A stretch of DNA of 64,000 nt from Aurelia coerulea (GCA_039566865.1 CM076945.1:4887501-4951500); one strand, 5' to 3'; positions 1-12,205 are shown, counted from the stretch's first letter. Notes: a model not told the origin generated them from the letters alone. Numbers and translations: made by a program.

Positions 1-324
1 GGGGGGAGGTACTTCACATATTTTGGGTACGGGGACGTGCCATCGGGAAGGGTATCGATTTTCGCGCTTTTGGTATAAGGAACGGTATCGATTTTCACGA
101 TTTTGGTATAAGGAACGGTATCGATTTTCGCGATTTTGGTTAAAGTATAAGATCGGATATACATTTTCGGAAAATTGGTATAAGGTCGGGTGTACTCTTT
201 CGGAAAATTGCTATAAAGTCGGGTATGCTTTTTCGGAAAATTGGCATAAGGAACGGGTATATTTTTGAAGCTTCGATGGCACGTCCCCGACCAAAACCTG
301 GTCAAGTAACCCCCCCCCCCCCGG
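1..324. repeat. GC-ended inverted-repeat element with internal minisatellite
   Basis: The window opens with a G run followed by AGGTACTTCACATATTTTGG, and 300 bases on the same end occurs inverted (CCTGGTCAAGTAAC then a C run and GG). A second inverted pair, GGGGACGTGCCATCG at 31-45 and its complement at 274-288, lies inside. Between them a minisatellite of about 33 bp repeats the phrase GGTATAAGGAACGGTATCG, then decays into GGAAAATTGGTATAAGGTCG. The ends resemble the element at 35330-35770, so this is probably the same kind of non-autonomous DNA element, cut by the window edge. An open frame of 81 codons runs through it but is only minisatellite translation. Confidence 0.6.
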
Positions 325-1701
325 ATTAGTAATATGGTGTTTCACAAGATTCTTAAAACTGGCCTTCATATTCAAGCACTTGTGAATACTTCTTGTGAAC
401 TTTTAAATATACTGTTTCCCTTTAACAGATTGAACTAAGGCATGCATTGTTGTTAGAGCAAGTACCACAAAAGGAAAAACCATTTCATTTCATTTCTTAT
501 CCCTCGGGGGCTATTAATGGCCATTGTTAGGAAGTAGAAAATTCCCACGCTAACGAAACTTTAAAAAAAATAGCAAAATCCCCAAGTCACAAATGAGTAC
601 GCAAAGAAATCACTGTGTTTGACATACTAAATGTAAATTACTAATTCAATCTTTCGTCTGCAAAATAAAACTTCAACACACTCGATTTGTCTTGTTTTGA
701 TCCAAATATGGCTTTTTAAACACCTCATGGTTTTTCTAACTCATACCCTGTAGGCTTTATGGCACATCGGATGTAACTTCATTTGACTGGATGTCCCATA
801 GCATGCAAAACGCTTGTATTTATTGAGAAATTTAACAGCCTGAGAAGAGATAGTAGTTTGAAAACTATTGCAAATTTGTGCATACTTACCCGTGATTGTA
901 TGAACGCTCTCTATTGAAACCAGAACATGATTGTGGAAATGCATTGATTTTTCCAAGATATGCTTCCATTCTGCAACCAGTAATGTAAAACCGCATCCTT
1001 TAATTGCAATGCAACTGTATTCAATGCTATCTATTCATCGGTTCACAGGTGGATTAACTACGCTTTAAAAGCGCTGGAAAACTGCTACATAAGCAATTAG
1101 CCACAGGACACAACACTCTGTTTGTGTGAGTGCTAAATATTTCATCAGTAGAGAACCACCTTTACGCGTTGTGTATAGGTTGTTATGGCCCCGTTTACGA
1201 AGTACCATTTTCATTGGTGCTCTGTTTACAAAGCAAACGCTTTACTGCGTGCTGTGCTGTGGAGGGTGTGGCCTTTGTTTTACACCCACTGAACGACGCG
1301 CCAGATGAATGGGAGGCTCACAGATTTGATGAGGCTCCGCATTGAACGTGGAATTCGGAATCAATTGGCCAACAAGTCTCCATTTAGACTTTTGTCCCTT
1401 TCTTAGTCAAAACTTCTTTTGGTATATAAGTTGGCATTTTCGTGAACGATATTCATACTTTCTTCCACAAATCAATCATATTGGGATTCTGTGACTTTTT
1501 GTGAATTTAGAGTTGTATTTAACCTGCATGTTGAATTACTGCAAATCCGTTAGTTGAATTTTACCAAAATTTTACACGGTCATTCCGGGCCAATTTTCTT
1601 CCAAAAGCTACGTCATGTGAAAAAGAAAGCCATCCTATGCCACGCAACATGTGTGTCTCTTTCTTTTAAGCTAAAGTTTGCTGTATTACTTGTTGTTGTT
1701 A
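325..1701. other. intergenic stretch, nothing recognised
   Basis: AT-rich sequence downstream of the POMGNT1-like gene. Short open frames on both strands have no recognisable motif and no splice context. A GC-richer patch near 1170-1340 reads through two frames but resembles no protein I know. Confidence 0.5.
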
Positions 1702-2650
1702 TACCGGGGACGCCGAAATAAACTATGCACTTTTGGCAGGCCATGATAAATCGTACACTTGACGGATTTTGAAGATTTATGACTTAATCTTTAGGAGGAA
1801 GCCTGACTTAGATTCTAGGCTTCTTTGGAAAATTTTTCGTTTTCAGTTCTTAGAGCTAGAAGCGAATTTCTTATAATTTTCGTTTTTGGAAACAATGAAA
1901 ACGATCAATGAACATCCATCAAGTTTTCTAAAGACTCGACATGAATGGATTAAGAGAAATCGTTCTTGGGATGATTTGGGGATTTAGAAATTGATTAATG
2001 TAAACTTCTGCAAGAGTGCTGTTTCAAATATTGTTGGCCTTTTGCAAAATTCTGTAGTAATCTAGTTGCAATAAAGTGCAGCCCCAAGCCGTCACAAAAT
2101 CAAAAATTCAATAAGACTTTTTGCTTGTCGGCCTCATGACGCTTCCCTTTTTGTCTCTTTAACTCCCTTGGCACAGGAACACAACCTGCACCAAAGCATA
2201 AATTCACTGAAACTTTCCTTTGTCTCATAAGAAGTATTTTACATTCATTTCAGCATAGAACTAAAACTCGTGCATTGGATTATAACTGATCAATTTCTAA
2301 ATCCTCTAATCATCACGAAAAAGTTCTCTCGTTGTCCATTCATGTTGAGTCTTTAGACAATTTGATCGACGTTTCTTGAGCGTTTTCAGTGTTTTCGAAA
2401 GCGAAAATTTTAGGAGACTCGCTTATAGCTCCATATATAGAAGACTACAAAATGTACAAAATACTGGCATCTAATTGAGAATCTTATCTAAAGATTAACT
2501 CATAAATCTTTAAAAACTAGTTGGGAATTGAGATAAAATTTTTGTATATATTCCTGTTCGTCTTTCTTTTTGTTCATCTTTAAAATCGGTCCAGTATACG
2601 ATTTATCGTGACCTGTCAAAGGTGCATAGTTTATTTTGGTGCACCTGGTA
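1702..2650. mobile_element. TA-flanked foldback element (mariner-like MITE), about 950 bp
   Basis: The left end TACCGGGGACGCCGAAATAA recurs inverted at the right end as TTATTTTGGTGCACCTGGTA. The inverted arms run inward for several hundred bases: the segment around GATTTATGACTTAATCTTTA near 1777 pairs with TAAAGATTAACTCATAAATC near 2490. A TA dinucleotide stands at each border, as expected for Tc1/mariner-type target duplication. No transposase frame is present, so the copy is non-autonomous. Confidence 0.7.
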
Positions 2651-3102
2651 TAAAGATTCGGAATCACTTTGCCCTCGAATTTGCCAGTTAAAAATGCTCT
2701 TCTTGAGGAGCCTTTCCTTTATAACAAGTTTCGAACTTTGTACCATGAAAAGCCTGATGCGGGTAAGTATGTATCAACAAATAAATATATGATTTCCTAA
2801 GTGTATGGTCACTGGATATGGAGTGCTGGTTCTCCAAATAAGCTCCATAGCGATAGAAAATAGACACATAAAGATCCCAAATAGATACGATTTTGCAGCA
2901 GCCTCTTATGCATTCATGTACGTAGTAAATGCTTGGACAACAGTAAGATACACAAATGGCATTTGATTAACATAGCTGAGCTGTGGGGCTAAATGCTAGT
3001 AAGTTTGATCAAGGATTTTTGCTTCGTTTTTAATTATTTCGGAAAAAGCAATTTTATAGAATTTCTTGTGATACGAGAAAGATACAACCAATTTTGACAA
3101 AC

Positions 3103-3987
3103 TACCGGTTGTCCCAAAAAACTGTACACAAGTTTTGAAAAATTCTGACGCTGAACAGTTTAAACCCAATTACCCAAAGCACACATGCTTTTCTTCACCT
3201 TCATTGGCTAAACAAACTTTTGAGATTTTTGTGACTACTGTGGAAAACTTACTCTAAGGCCCAAACTAGAGCCGACATTATTGTTACACAACGTATTCTA
3301 TAAACCCATGCATAGCCACCTATCATATATCCCCAGGAAACAATTTCCTGCTGATTTGAATTCAACTAATTAACAAAACTAAATGAAAGACTTTCCTAGA
3401 GAAATTATATCACTGTATCTTATTGGTCAAGGGACCTTTAGTGAAATGAACCGGTTATTCTTAAGATTACAATTTTGATGAAAAGCAAAGTAAAATGAAT
3501 CCCTTGATTAATGATAACGTAATATGATTGTCCTTTGGGAATGTTTTCTTATCAGTGTCTAACAATAAGAGTCCCGAGACATATCAGCGTTGGATGTCGA
3601 GGACCAACATGCCTTTGTCATCCCTAGAATCATCAGCTCTTCTCTACTGGGAGCTCTGGTTTTGGTTTAAAGAACGCCGGTCAACCAGGTTCCTTTCCGG
3701 TCGCGCTTTGCTGAGCACTGCTATCTACAATGTCATATGAAAATGGCTGCCGCAGTCGAAAGGCAAAATGCGACGCGCGCAAAGGATGCTGGTTGGCCGG
3801 CGTTCTTTAAGAGGAACTTTTACACTGGCTCATTTATTGCTCTGCAACCAAGTTACCGAGAATTATAAGAAAAATACCATAATTCAGCCATTGAGGGTTA
3901 ACATAAAATAGTTTCTGGATGATTTGACCGAAACTCTTGGCATTAGAATTTTTCTAACTTGTATACAGTTTTTTGGGACACGCGGTA
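3103..3987. mobile_element. TA-flanked foldback element ending in GTGTCCCAAAA
   Basis: The left end TACCGGTTGTCCCAAAAAAC and the right end GTTTTTTGGGACACGCGGTA are inverted copies; pairing continues for about 45 bp. It belongs to the same terminal-repeat class as 11601-12202, 16754-17352, 58099-58817 and 60482-61096. No transposase is encoded. A second foldback is nested at 3667-3810. Confidence 0.7.
3667..3810. mobile_element. small foldback element nested in 3103-3987
   Basis: TTAAAGAACGCCGGTCAACC at the left is mirrored by GGTTGGCCGGCGTTCTTTAA at the right. The 144-bp unit is more GC-rich than its surroundings and sits inside the larger element, so it inserted later. Confidence 0.65.
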
Positions 3988-4779
3988 CATTTCTTATTCA
4001 AGTTGATATGTTAGCTACACGAACATTATCAGTTTACAGGAACTTGATAAATTGTTTGAGAGCTATTAGCTTTGAAAGACTCAACGGGAGTTGTAAAACT
4101 GAAGGGCAGCATAACTTCCAACTCTTTGAAAATATCGATGTAAATTTTCATAACCTCTTTCTTTGAACTGAATGGCTTGAAAGAACTACTTGGTTTTGAC
4201 TGAAAAAATTAGAAACATGGAAGCCACTTTTTAGAAAGATGGATTGTTGTCAATTGCTTTCAGTAGTGAATGCATTTATCAATATTTTCCCACACATTGA
4301 TTAATTCGTAATTTTGTTTTGCTTGGAGATAACTGGTTGCTGCATAGGAGGCCCAGGCGGTTAACAATACAATGATAAGTTTAAAACTTTAAAATAATTC
4401 AATTGCAATGCCTTTGTGTCTTGTTTGCTGCACCTCTCTACGGTTGTGTTTTATGTCATTTGCTTTATTGACCTCTGCACTGCATATTTGTTCGAATGCG
4501 GGAATTCGAAGTGAAGCAAATAATACTGTACTAAATACTATATTCTATGTTCTATATTCTATATTGATATATTGCTACAGCAATGTTTCGATGCGCAGTT
4601 GAATGCTGAGTTCAAAAACGTAACTTAGACTGCTTTAACTATTGCGAGAATAGAGATATCCAGCTTTAATCCAACCGATTGCAATAGATGTGAGAATTTC
4701 GTAAAGAATCACTACTACAGAAAAACATCTATTCCATTGAGGTGAGAAATTTATAGAGAATCATTAATTGATTTGTTAT
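3988..4779. other. intergenic stretch, nothing recognised
   Basis: No gene or repeat I can name. Around 4530-4570 there is a short near-tandem run of TATTCTATGTTC-like phrases. Confidence 0.4.
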
Positions 4780-4939
4780 CAGGGGCGGATCAAAGAAATA
4801 TTGTGACTAAGATGAGGTTATTCGGAATACTAGGGTGTGGCCTTTTGAAAATAGGCGTGTACCTAAATAACTAGATACAAGGATCTGACAATCTGACTAC
4901 TGTTTCAGCAGTTGTCGCAGTAGTCTGGATCCACCCCTG
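4780..4939. mobile_element. hAT-like MITE, 160 bp
   Basis: The ends CAGGGGCGGATC and GATCCACCCCTG are near-perfect inverted repeats of the hAT type. The flanking eight bases do not match, so the target duplication has decayed or the border is slightly off. Confidence 0.5.
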
Positions 4940-6317
4940 ATACCCCTGATAGTACTGTATTAGTTACTTCACCTCGAATTCTCGCATTGGAACAATGCAC
5001 TGCAGAAGTCAACAAGGAGACATAACATAGCCGTAGAGAGGTGTAAAAATAAGACACAAAAGTATTGCAATTAAGCATTTCGAAATTTTAAACGTATCAT
5101 TGTTCAGTTAACCACCTGGGCCTTCTGTAATTCTGGAATTTGTACCAACTGCCCTAGAGACAACGATAACTTTATAAAACTAAGTTTATTCGGTACTGGC
5201 ACAATTTGAAAAATGGCAAAAAATATGACTGTACCTTAATCTTAGCTAGCTTTCACTCGATATTTGCACAAATTCGACAGTAACAAAGTCATTGCAATCT
5301 CCCCAAATGCGAGGAGGCAAGAATTTGGCGCCATATCGAAATGCATCTATGCCTGAAGGATTGATTAGTGTCCTTCTGACAGCGTTGCAAAATGTTCTGT
5401 TTTCAGCGTTTTCGAGTCTGTTTTGAATGATTTTGAGATTAATGTTGTGCTTGTGTGTGTTTTTATGATTTATGTGTCGTCATGTACTCATTCATTTCAT
5501 TTGATAATGTTATCATGTGCATATTAGACAGGGAATTTCCTATAACTATCTAGCAATCTGCCTAATCTTTTATTTTGCTTAATTTGTACTAAATCGACGA
5601 TTGGGATTAAAATCAAACTTGGGTCAATTTTCAGTTTTGACTGGAAGTACCATTTTTGATGACGTCAATAACTGTTATTTTCAGAACTAATGTCGCCATA
5701 ACTCTTTATATGTAAGTCACACGTGTTCGAAAATACCGTAGTTAGACATCATTTGACAAGACCTTTCGATTGGCATTTAATTTTTTGATTTTGACGAAAT
5801 TTGAAGATTTTCATGACATCGTCAATTCAGTGACGTTATAATTGAGCTTTTTAGAATAATTTCATCTCGGATTTTTTCCTTGATTTTGGCTAAATCGACC
5901 ATGTAGCTAAAAATTCTATCGGTCAAATCAAAATGCGAAATATATTGCACATGAATTGGTGACATCTAAAATCATTGTGTGTTAAAATCCAATTCAGTTA
6001 GGTACAGGAAACCGGGAAGGCCGTTTGTGACAGCAATGATGAAGATGGCACTTATCAAGGCACAGCAGAGACAAAAAGGCTATCAGCCAATATGAAAACT
6101 TTGCTCAGATCTTTCTATTATCCATTGAGTCATATATGCTGAATGTCGTTATGGCAGATAAGGCAATCCTCGAAAGTGCTCTAAATTTTTTTTCTGAACT
6201 TCTAGTTGCTTTGGTTACGTGCTTAGGCCCCCCAGTACGAATGTAAGCAAAAATGAGCGGAAAATCCGTTAAATCTAACCACTTGACGTATTTGTGTGTG
6301 CCTTTAAAAAAACTATT
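4940..6317. other. 3' flank of the POMGNT1-like gene
   Basis: AT-rich DNA without recognised genes. The stretch 5600-5850 holds several TGACGTCA-like phrases, also seen near 33060-33100, that look like an old dispersed repeat. The polyadenylation site of the minus-strand gene should be in here, but no clear AATAAA lies close to the stop codon. Confidence 0.4.
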
Positions 6318-6663
6318 CTAATGTGATTTCTTCTTCTCTGGTAGAGATATTGGCGTAATGTTCCTTGGCTTGTGGATTGCATAATCTGACATCGGCACTC
6401 CAACAATGATCACACTGTTGTCTTTGTATGAGATTCTTAGTGCTCCTTTATGAAGGTCACGTACTCCTAGATCCCATACTTCGAAACAACCTGCCAAGTT
6501 TATCCATGTATTGTAATTGTCTATTTCATCATTGTCTAGATCGACACCAGCTGCAAAATTGTCCATCTGTATGTAAGCAACATATGTTTTGTTTTTGGTA
6601 TTTGGTATGAAGGCATCTTTATGAGTGCATTGGTTTTTAGTGTGGTCCAGCACTTCAGCATTC
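6318..6663 (-). CDS. POMGNT1: POMGNT1-like exon 3 and stop
   Basis: It follows a TTTTGTAG acceptor and reads NAEVLDHTKNQCTHKDAF, TYVAYIQMDN, the INLAGCFEVWDLGVRDLHKG segment and VIIVGVPMSDYAIHKPRNIT. It stops after PEKKKSH. The order of blocks matches the C terminus of the vertebrate enzyme. Confidence 0.92.
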
Positions 6664-9600
6664 CTACAAAACAAGTAAACTGATTAGAAATATGACGATG
6701 AGTCTCTCGTTTCCCTGTGCTCTTTGACTTGATGATGGCGATTCGGTCAACAGAGAGATTCATTCCCCAGCGCTTGTAGAAACGGAATATCTCCTTACTG
6801 ATTCTACTAATAGCCCTTTTCGCTATTCTACACAAGGTTCGATTATGTAGCCTTGGAGCTTCTATCGCTATTGAATACATTCGAACATTCTACAAATGTA
6901 TCAAGCTATCGTTTTTCTCAAAACCACTGGTCTTAAAACGCCACAAAAACGGTTTTCCAGAACTCCTGTACCATAAAATTTGCTATCAGTACTTCGATAA
7001 ATGTTCATTCTAGCTATCAATGCAAAAAGCACCTTCCTCTGAGCCATACTCTAATCAGCACATGAGTTTGCGACAAAAACTTGTCGCAGATTGACCTTTT
7101 TGTCCGGTTTTACAGCTCTATGTCCATAAGGCTCTCAGTGGAGCGATAACAACAACAACAATTCAATTCAATTAGATGAGCGTAACTAGAGGGTCCTTAT
7201 GTAGTGAGGCTATAAAGTAACAATCGCTCATCTTAACGAGATTTGCACCAAACCGAGACGGTAAATGTTGATCAACGGAAAATCGAAGGTCGAGGCAGAT
7301 TGCAAGAATGGAAGAATTATGAATGAAAAACTGATTATTACTTACTTGACAAGATAATGCATTTCTTTTTCATAATTCTCTCTCTGTAACTTTTCTATAT
7401 CAAACGTTATTCCAGTAGCCTGGTTTAGTGCATGCTTAGCAAAATAGAGTTGATGAAACCATCCATTCATATTCAAGCCTTTAACTCCAAAATGGAACGT
7501 CCTTGATATTTCTGGTATGATACATTCTCTGTCTTTTCGAATATAGTTTAATCTCATCCACACATCCCAGTCCCAGTAATGTGTAGAATCGGGCCATTTT
7601 GGCTCTAACTCTTCTATGAACAAGCTTCGCTTTAGGACCCTGCAACGCAATGATATGATGTGAGAGTTACCTCGTCCTGCCAATATTGCCTTAGCATGCG
7701 TTCAAGACCCCATTTCCAAAAAGGTACTTTTCGGAGGGTCTGGAACACAGGCTAATGTAACCTGCGTGCCGACCCTGGGAGAAAAAAAAGTGAGTCACTT
7801 TAAGATCAGTAAAAATTCTGATAAGCTGATGTTTTTACTCAATGAAATTTTGAATTACAAAAGTTCGGCCAGCAATTCAGATTCTGGTCAAAATTAAAGA
7901 TATGCAAGATCGATGTATTTCACTATTTTATCATCATTATTTGCTGAAAATTTTTGTGTATCTTTCCGAGTACATGGTTTTGTTCGTGAATTAAATCGTG
8001 ATGCTTAAGCCTGGTTTCCATTAAATCGTAGAGCGATCGTAAGGAGATCGGCGACAGTCTGCGATCGTCTGCGTTCGTCTGCGTTGCGTTCCCGATTTAA
8101 TGGAAACACTTGCTTACGATCCTTAAGACCGTCGGCGATCGTGGATCGTAAGCGTCGGGAAAGTTGAACTAAGTTCAACTTTCCCGATCGTTACGACTGT
8201 CCCAATCTGGGAAAATGTTTATGGAAACACACATCGCAGACGATCGGCGATCATCGCAGACGCGCTTTTGTTAAACTGTATCACGTGGATCTGATTAGCC
8301 AATTAGATGATAGTAGTCATTGTTGTTACGCTTGCGCGCTTTCTTGTGGGTTTGAAAAGGATCATGGTATAGGTGCGTCGCAGACTGTCGCCGACGAATG
8401 GAAACACTCTGCTGAAATCGCAGATGGAAGATGGAAGATAGGGATCCCTGGAATCCCTACAGAGGTTGCAAAACAGGGCACGCAGACTAATCGAATGCGC
8501 AAGGCACAAAGATGGCTGGGTATGTGATTGGCTCGATGTACGCAATCTAATAAAATATGACAGGCTAATTACTACATACAAAATTAACAATGGACTCTGC
8601 CCAGAGAACCTCAAAAATAAATTCACTCCTAGGTCGAATATTTCGAGATATAACACAAGAAAAATTGATGATTTCGAAATTCCTCGGCTTCGTCTTGAAT
8701 ACTGCAAAAAGTCTTTTGGATACCAGGGAGCAAGTACCTGGAACGAGATCCCGAAGCATATACGAGACTCTGCAACATTGAGCTCCTTTAAAGTAAGATT
8801 AAGGGAGTTCTTGAGGTAGAGCGACGCAAACACAACCCCTTGGAAGAGCAGCTTTATTTTTTTGTTTAGATTAATATTCATATTTACTTTGAAGTGCTGA
8901 TAGGGTATTGTGTCTAAATAAGAATAAAATGAAAAATGAAATGAAATGAAAATGATCGCCGACGATCGCAGACTGTCGCCGATCCCCTTACCATTTAATG
9001 GAAACCGAATGAATTCATTTTTTAACTCAGGCTTTACAGGTAATCTATTACCGGTTTTTTTACAGGTGGTAAGCTGAAAACTTTTTGACCTTCATACCGG
9101 GTGAGTAAAAAAAAAAAGAATCCTCATTTGGAAGGCCACTGCTCCCTGAATATCATAGCAATGATGTCATAAACTGTCTTGTTTTGTTGCTAATATGTTC
9201 AATTAGGTCCAATAATCTACCCAGCTTTCATCGGCCATTTGTTCCCGTGGGTATGGGAGATTTTCTGCAGAATTCCCTTTCAAAAAACCTGCAAAACGAG
9301 TGAAAACAATTAGCATATTTTCCATGGTTCTCCTTTCTAAAAGTGATGACATTCGCATGTATTAATGTGTTTTGTCCTCTTGGGAGAATGGAATCTCCCT
9401 GAATAGGTTATTTATTCCCTGGGGAAAGACTTGTTCATCTTCCCAAGAGGATAGCATGTGCTAAATAAAGCGTGCAGAAGTCATTGCTGTAAGGCCTGTG
9501 TAAGGCAGAGATGTTAGGGAAATTTGTTCTTGATTTTGGGCACGTTTTGAAGGTTTCTTGATGAGGCTTTCTGGATAAAATCCCTCGTAATTTCAGAACG

Positions 9601-11337
9601 GATTGGCCGACTTCTGTCAGATAAATTTTAAAATGGATTTGAACATGTCTACCATTAAACTATATATTTCTTGGTATCATCGTCTTGATATTCAGGGAGC
9701 CGTGACCTTTCAAACGGGGATTCGTTTTATTATTGACTCACCCGATAGAATTGATAAAATGAAATCAATTTTTGACAAAGAAATATGACTCACCAGCCGA
9801 GACCAGGCATTGTTTCAACTCTGTAAAGCCGAGCCGGATCCTTCACAGCGTGTTTATTTCCTAAGTCGTTCCAGGCAGAAATACAGTACACACTCGGGTC
9901 CCTTTCAAGCAAAGGGTATGTTTGGCTGAAATAATCGAAAATATCTTCAGATACTTCAAGATCCTCCTCCAGAATTACAATCGCCGGGGCATCGGGATAT
10001 GATTTAAACGTTTTCGCAAGAGCTCTTTTATAGTGTTGAGAAATGCGACAATTTTTGCTGCAAATTGGCTCATGTTGTACAACTCTCAAACCAAAGAGTT
10101 CTGCCACAGCCACTGGTTCTTTATGTGTATTGCCATCTATGTATACAGTGAACATTTTTGGATCTGCACCTTGTGCTGTCAGTGCCTTTCGTAACATCCG
10201 ATATAAGTACAACGGTCTGTTAGCTGCTATTACGGCCACAGGTAAGTTAATGATTCGATTGTTTGGCAACGACTTGCCTTTGAGTTTGATTGAGGCAAAA
10301 TTCGTGCATCTACAAACATCAAAATATCCTTCGTATTCAAAGCAGAATTCGCTGCGTCTCATTGCTTCCTCGTTTGAACCATAATTGCATCTATAAGCCT
10401 TTGGAAAGAGCGGAATAATAACTTTAGCAGTTGTATTTTTAGCCCACTTCTCGTAACTACCCTTATTTATCTCCTCGACTGCTTTCCCCCCATTTTTTAC
10501 TTTGATACAAACATAAGAATCTCTGAAACCTAATTGCTGCATCAATGGACAGCCTAAAATTCCGATCTTAATTCTCACTTCTTTTCCCAAGCTATAGCTA
10601 GCTTCGTCTTTAACAACGAAAACCACAATTCTCCCACTGTGTACGGATTCGACGAATTTGATGATCTGGTCATCAAAAATGCTAAAATAATGAGTGTCAA
10701 ACTGACGTGTCGTCATAACCTTCCCTGTGTACTGACTCAAAACGACAATATGGAGTCCTCTCGTGATCGCGTCTTTAGAATTTTCCTTAAATATTTTACT
10801 GCCATTCACTGATACAAAAACTTCGTCTTTTCCCGATCGAGCTTCAACGACAATTTGATCTTTAGCCTTCAGTTTATCATTTCTGCGAATTGACATGTTC
10901 TTGTCATTCTCTTTCTGACTCTTCTTTACATCAACATTGCTTTCTCTTACTTTACCATTGAGATTTTCTACGTCTTCGTTTTTCACTGAGGACTTTCGAT
11001 TAATTTCTGCTCCTTTCTTTATCGGAGCTCCCATTAAACGGCCCTTTCCATCATTTTTCGAAGAGTTCTTCCGGCTTTTATGCTCTGTCTTGCTTTCAAG
11101 AGATTTCGAGTTACTATCGTCGCCATTTTTCATCCAAGGCTCCTTGCTACTTGTTTCTTCATTCCTGTCTATACCAGTAACTCCTCTTCCTTCTTCAAAG
11201 TTACTTCTCCTCGCATTGTAAACTATAAAAGCAATATTGAAAATAACCGTAATAATCAGGATAATAATAAGTGCTGCTTGTAAGGTATGTCCTAAAATAC
11301 TTCTACCTCTTGATCTCACTATCACAGCCATTTTCAA
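6318..11337 (-). CDS. POMGNT1: POMGNT1-like protein O-mannose beta-1,2-GlcNAc transferase (complete, 3 coding exons)
   Basis: Coding exons are 11337-9794, 7639-7346 and 6663-6318 on the minus strand, joined in phase (TG|G, AA|G), for 727 codons. The protein is a type II Golgi enzyme: a short basic tail, a membrane span at about residues 19-41, then a long charged Lys/Ser/Glu/Asn-rich stem (about 42-190). Next comes an ILEI/FAM3-type carbohydrate-binding domain (about 193-285, RGLHIVVLSQYTGKV), and then the GNT-I catalytic domain from about 366 (PVAVIAANRPLYLYRML) with the metal-binding EED at 457-459 in ILEEDLEVSEDIF. The C-terminal part has NMNGWFHQLYF and AEVLDHTKN, both close to vertebrate POMGNT1. 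Family knowledge: it adds GlcNAc to O-mannose on alpha-dystroglycan. The chain is longer than the roughly 660 residues of the vertebrate enzyme, mainly in the stem. An alternative start is Met3. Its 5' end faces DMAC2L. Confidence 0.93.
7346..7639 (-). CDS. POMGNT1: POMGNT1-like exon 2
   Basis: It starts after TTGCAG with G|GTC and reads VLKRSLFIEELEPKWP, then HYWDWDVWMRL, RECIIPEISRTFHFG and GLNMNGWFHQLYFAKH. All are strongly conserved POMGNT1 catalytic-domain phrases. It ends at a GTAAGT donor in phase 2. The first 44 codons open upstream of the acceptor are intronic. Confidence 0.92.
8010..9006. mobile_element. inverted-repeat element (GGTTTCCATTAAATCG ends) split by a LINE fragment
   Basis: The left end CCTGGTTTCCATTAAATCGT and the right end ACCATTTAATGGAAACC are inverted copies. 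Both are followed inward by GATCG-rich phrases (GCGATCGTCTGCG, CGACGATCGCAGACTG). A related copy is at 26137-26529. The element lies in POMGNT1 intron 1 and is interrupted by the reverse-transcriptase fragment at 8441-8953. Confidence 0.7.
8441..8953 (+). pseudogene. 3' end of a CR1/L2-like non-LTR retrotransposon (5'-truncated)
   Basis: The open frame from about 8442 to 8819 reads SLQRLQNRARRLIECARH, then LITTYKINNGLCPENL, then KKSFGYQGASTWNEIPKHI and SFKVRLREFL. This is the typical tail of LINE reverse transcriptases found in large numbers in anthozoan genomes. A short 3' UTR ends in an ATGAA-type microsatellite (8928-8952). The fragment holds only the last 125 or so codons, so it is a dead 5'-truncated copy. 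It inserted into a pre-existing DNA element. Confidence 0.8.
9095..9747. mobile_element. TA-flanked foldback element (TACCGGGTGAGT ends), 653 bp
   Basis: The left end TACCGGGTGAGT, an A run, GAATCC, and further inward GCTCCCTGAATATC are mirrored at the right by GATATTCAGGGAGC, GGATTCG and TTGACTCACCCGATA. The right half resembles 18475-18585. It sits in POMGNT1 intron 1, about 46 bp from the exon 1 splice donor. Confidence 0.65.
9794..11337 (-). CDS. POMGNT1: POMGNT1-like exon 1
   Basis: This large exon encodes residues 1-515: anchor, stem, ILEI-like domain and the first part of the catalytic domain including the EED motif. It ends after ...GLGW at a GTGAGT donor (phase 2). The start is the first ATG; a second ATG lies two codons later. 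Confidence 0.92.
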
Positions 11338-11600
11338 ACTACCGCAGTCTCGAGACTCCTTTACGTTTCATTTCTTCACAAGACTCGCAGGTCTTACTTC
11401 AAAGAGTGAAAGAACCTCAAGACAATCATTTGCACATTTTCGACGAGAAATACGGCGCTTAGCAACAGATATCAGTGTAGATAAAGAGCGCTGTTGCAAA
11501 CAAGCATGCCACATTTTGAAGTGCGAAACCTGAGCAACAGTTGCTGCACGGGGGTAATTTTTAAACTCTGAGTATATTTGCTGCCAGTATTTCCAAAAAA
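11338..11600. promoter_or_regulatory. 5' flank of the POMGNT1-like gene, possible shared promoter side
   Basis: This is the start of the region separating POMGNT1 (minus) from the plus-strand gene DMAC2L, whose first exon is not located. No TATA motif or defined site can be pointed to; the call rests on position only. Confidence 0.3.
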
Positions 11601-12202
11601 TACCGGGTGTCTCAAAAAATTATACAGATTTGGTTGACTCCAGCGATGTGAATTTAGCTTTGATCAATGGCTAATCACTCTCAAAATGCTCCTCGATACT
11701 TAACTTGAACAAAGAGACCTTTTTTGTTGGTATTGGTGCTTTGAGAGCAGACATGTTAATCAAGCTCAAATTTGCCTCTTCCTGCAAACCAGAGCTTTAC
11801 CCTTTTGGCCTAAGCAAGTTCCTGAAGCACATCGACATTAACAGCTGAAATTGATGAAAAAATGAGTAACTGCCCAATTGGGGACTGGGGGTGACTACTG
11901 GAAAACAGAGTAACACAAGATTTGATATTGTTCACATTTTACCAAGGCTATCATTGATTTTCTACGCTGTTCCTTAAGAATTTGCTTATGCCGAAAGACT
12001 AAAGCTCTGGTGTGCAAGAAGAGGCAAATTTGAGCTTTCAAGATTAACATGTCTGCTCTCAAAGCACCAATGCTAACAAACGAGGTACCTATGTTCAAGT
12101 TATCTATCGAGGAACATTTTTAGAGTGATTAGGCATTGATTGAAGCTAAATTCACATCGCTGAAGTCAACCAAATTCGTATGTATTTCTATGACACAAGG
12201 TA
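11601..12202. mobile_element. TA-flanked foldback element, 602 bp
   Basis: The left end TACCGGGTGTCTCAAAAAAT and the right end TATGACACAAGGTA are inverted. Pairing continues through GATTTGGTTGACTCCAGCGA against its mirror near 12155-12172, and through AGCAGACATGTTAAT against ATTAACATGTCTGCT. It shares ends and interior with 60482-61096, so the two are the same family. Confidence 0.75.
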
Positions 12203-12205
12203 GGA

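Noticed and set aside
6536..6880. 114-codon minus-strand frame overlapping POMGNT1 exon 3
   Set aside because: It is an alternative frame across intron 2 and exon 3; the real frame has the conserved protein sequence and valid splice sites.
8303..8881. 192-codon minus-strand open frame
   Set aside because: It is the antisense shadow of the LINE reverse-transcriptase fragment on the plus strand.
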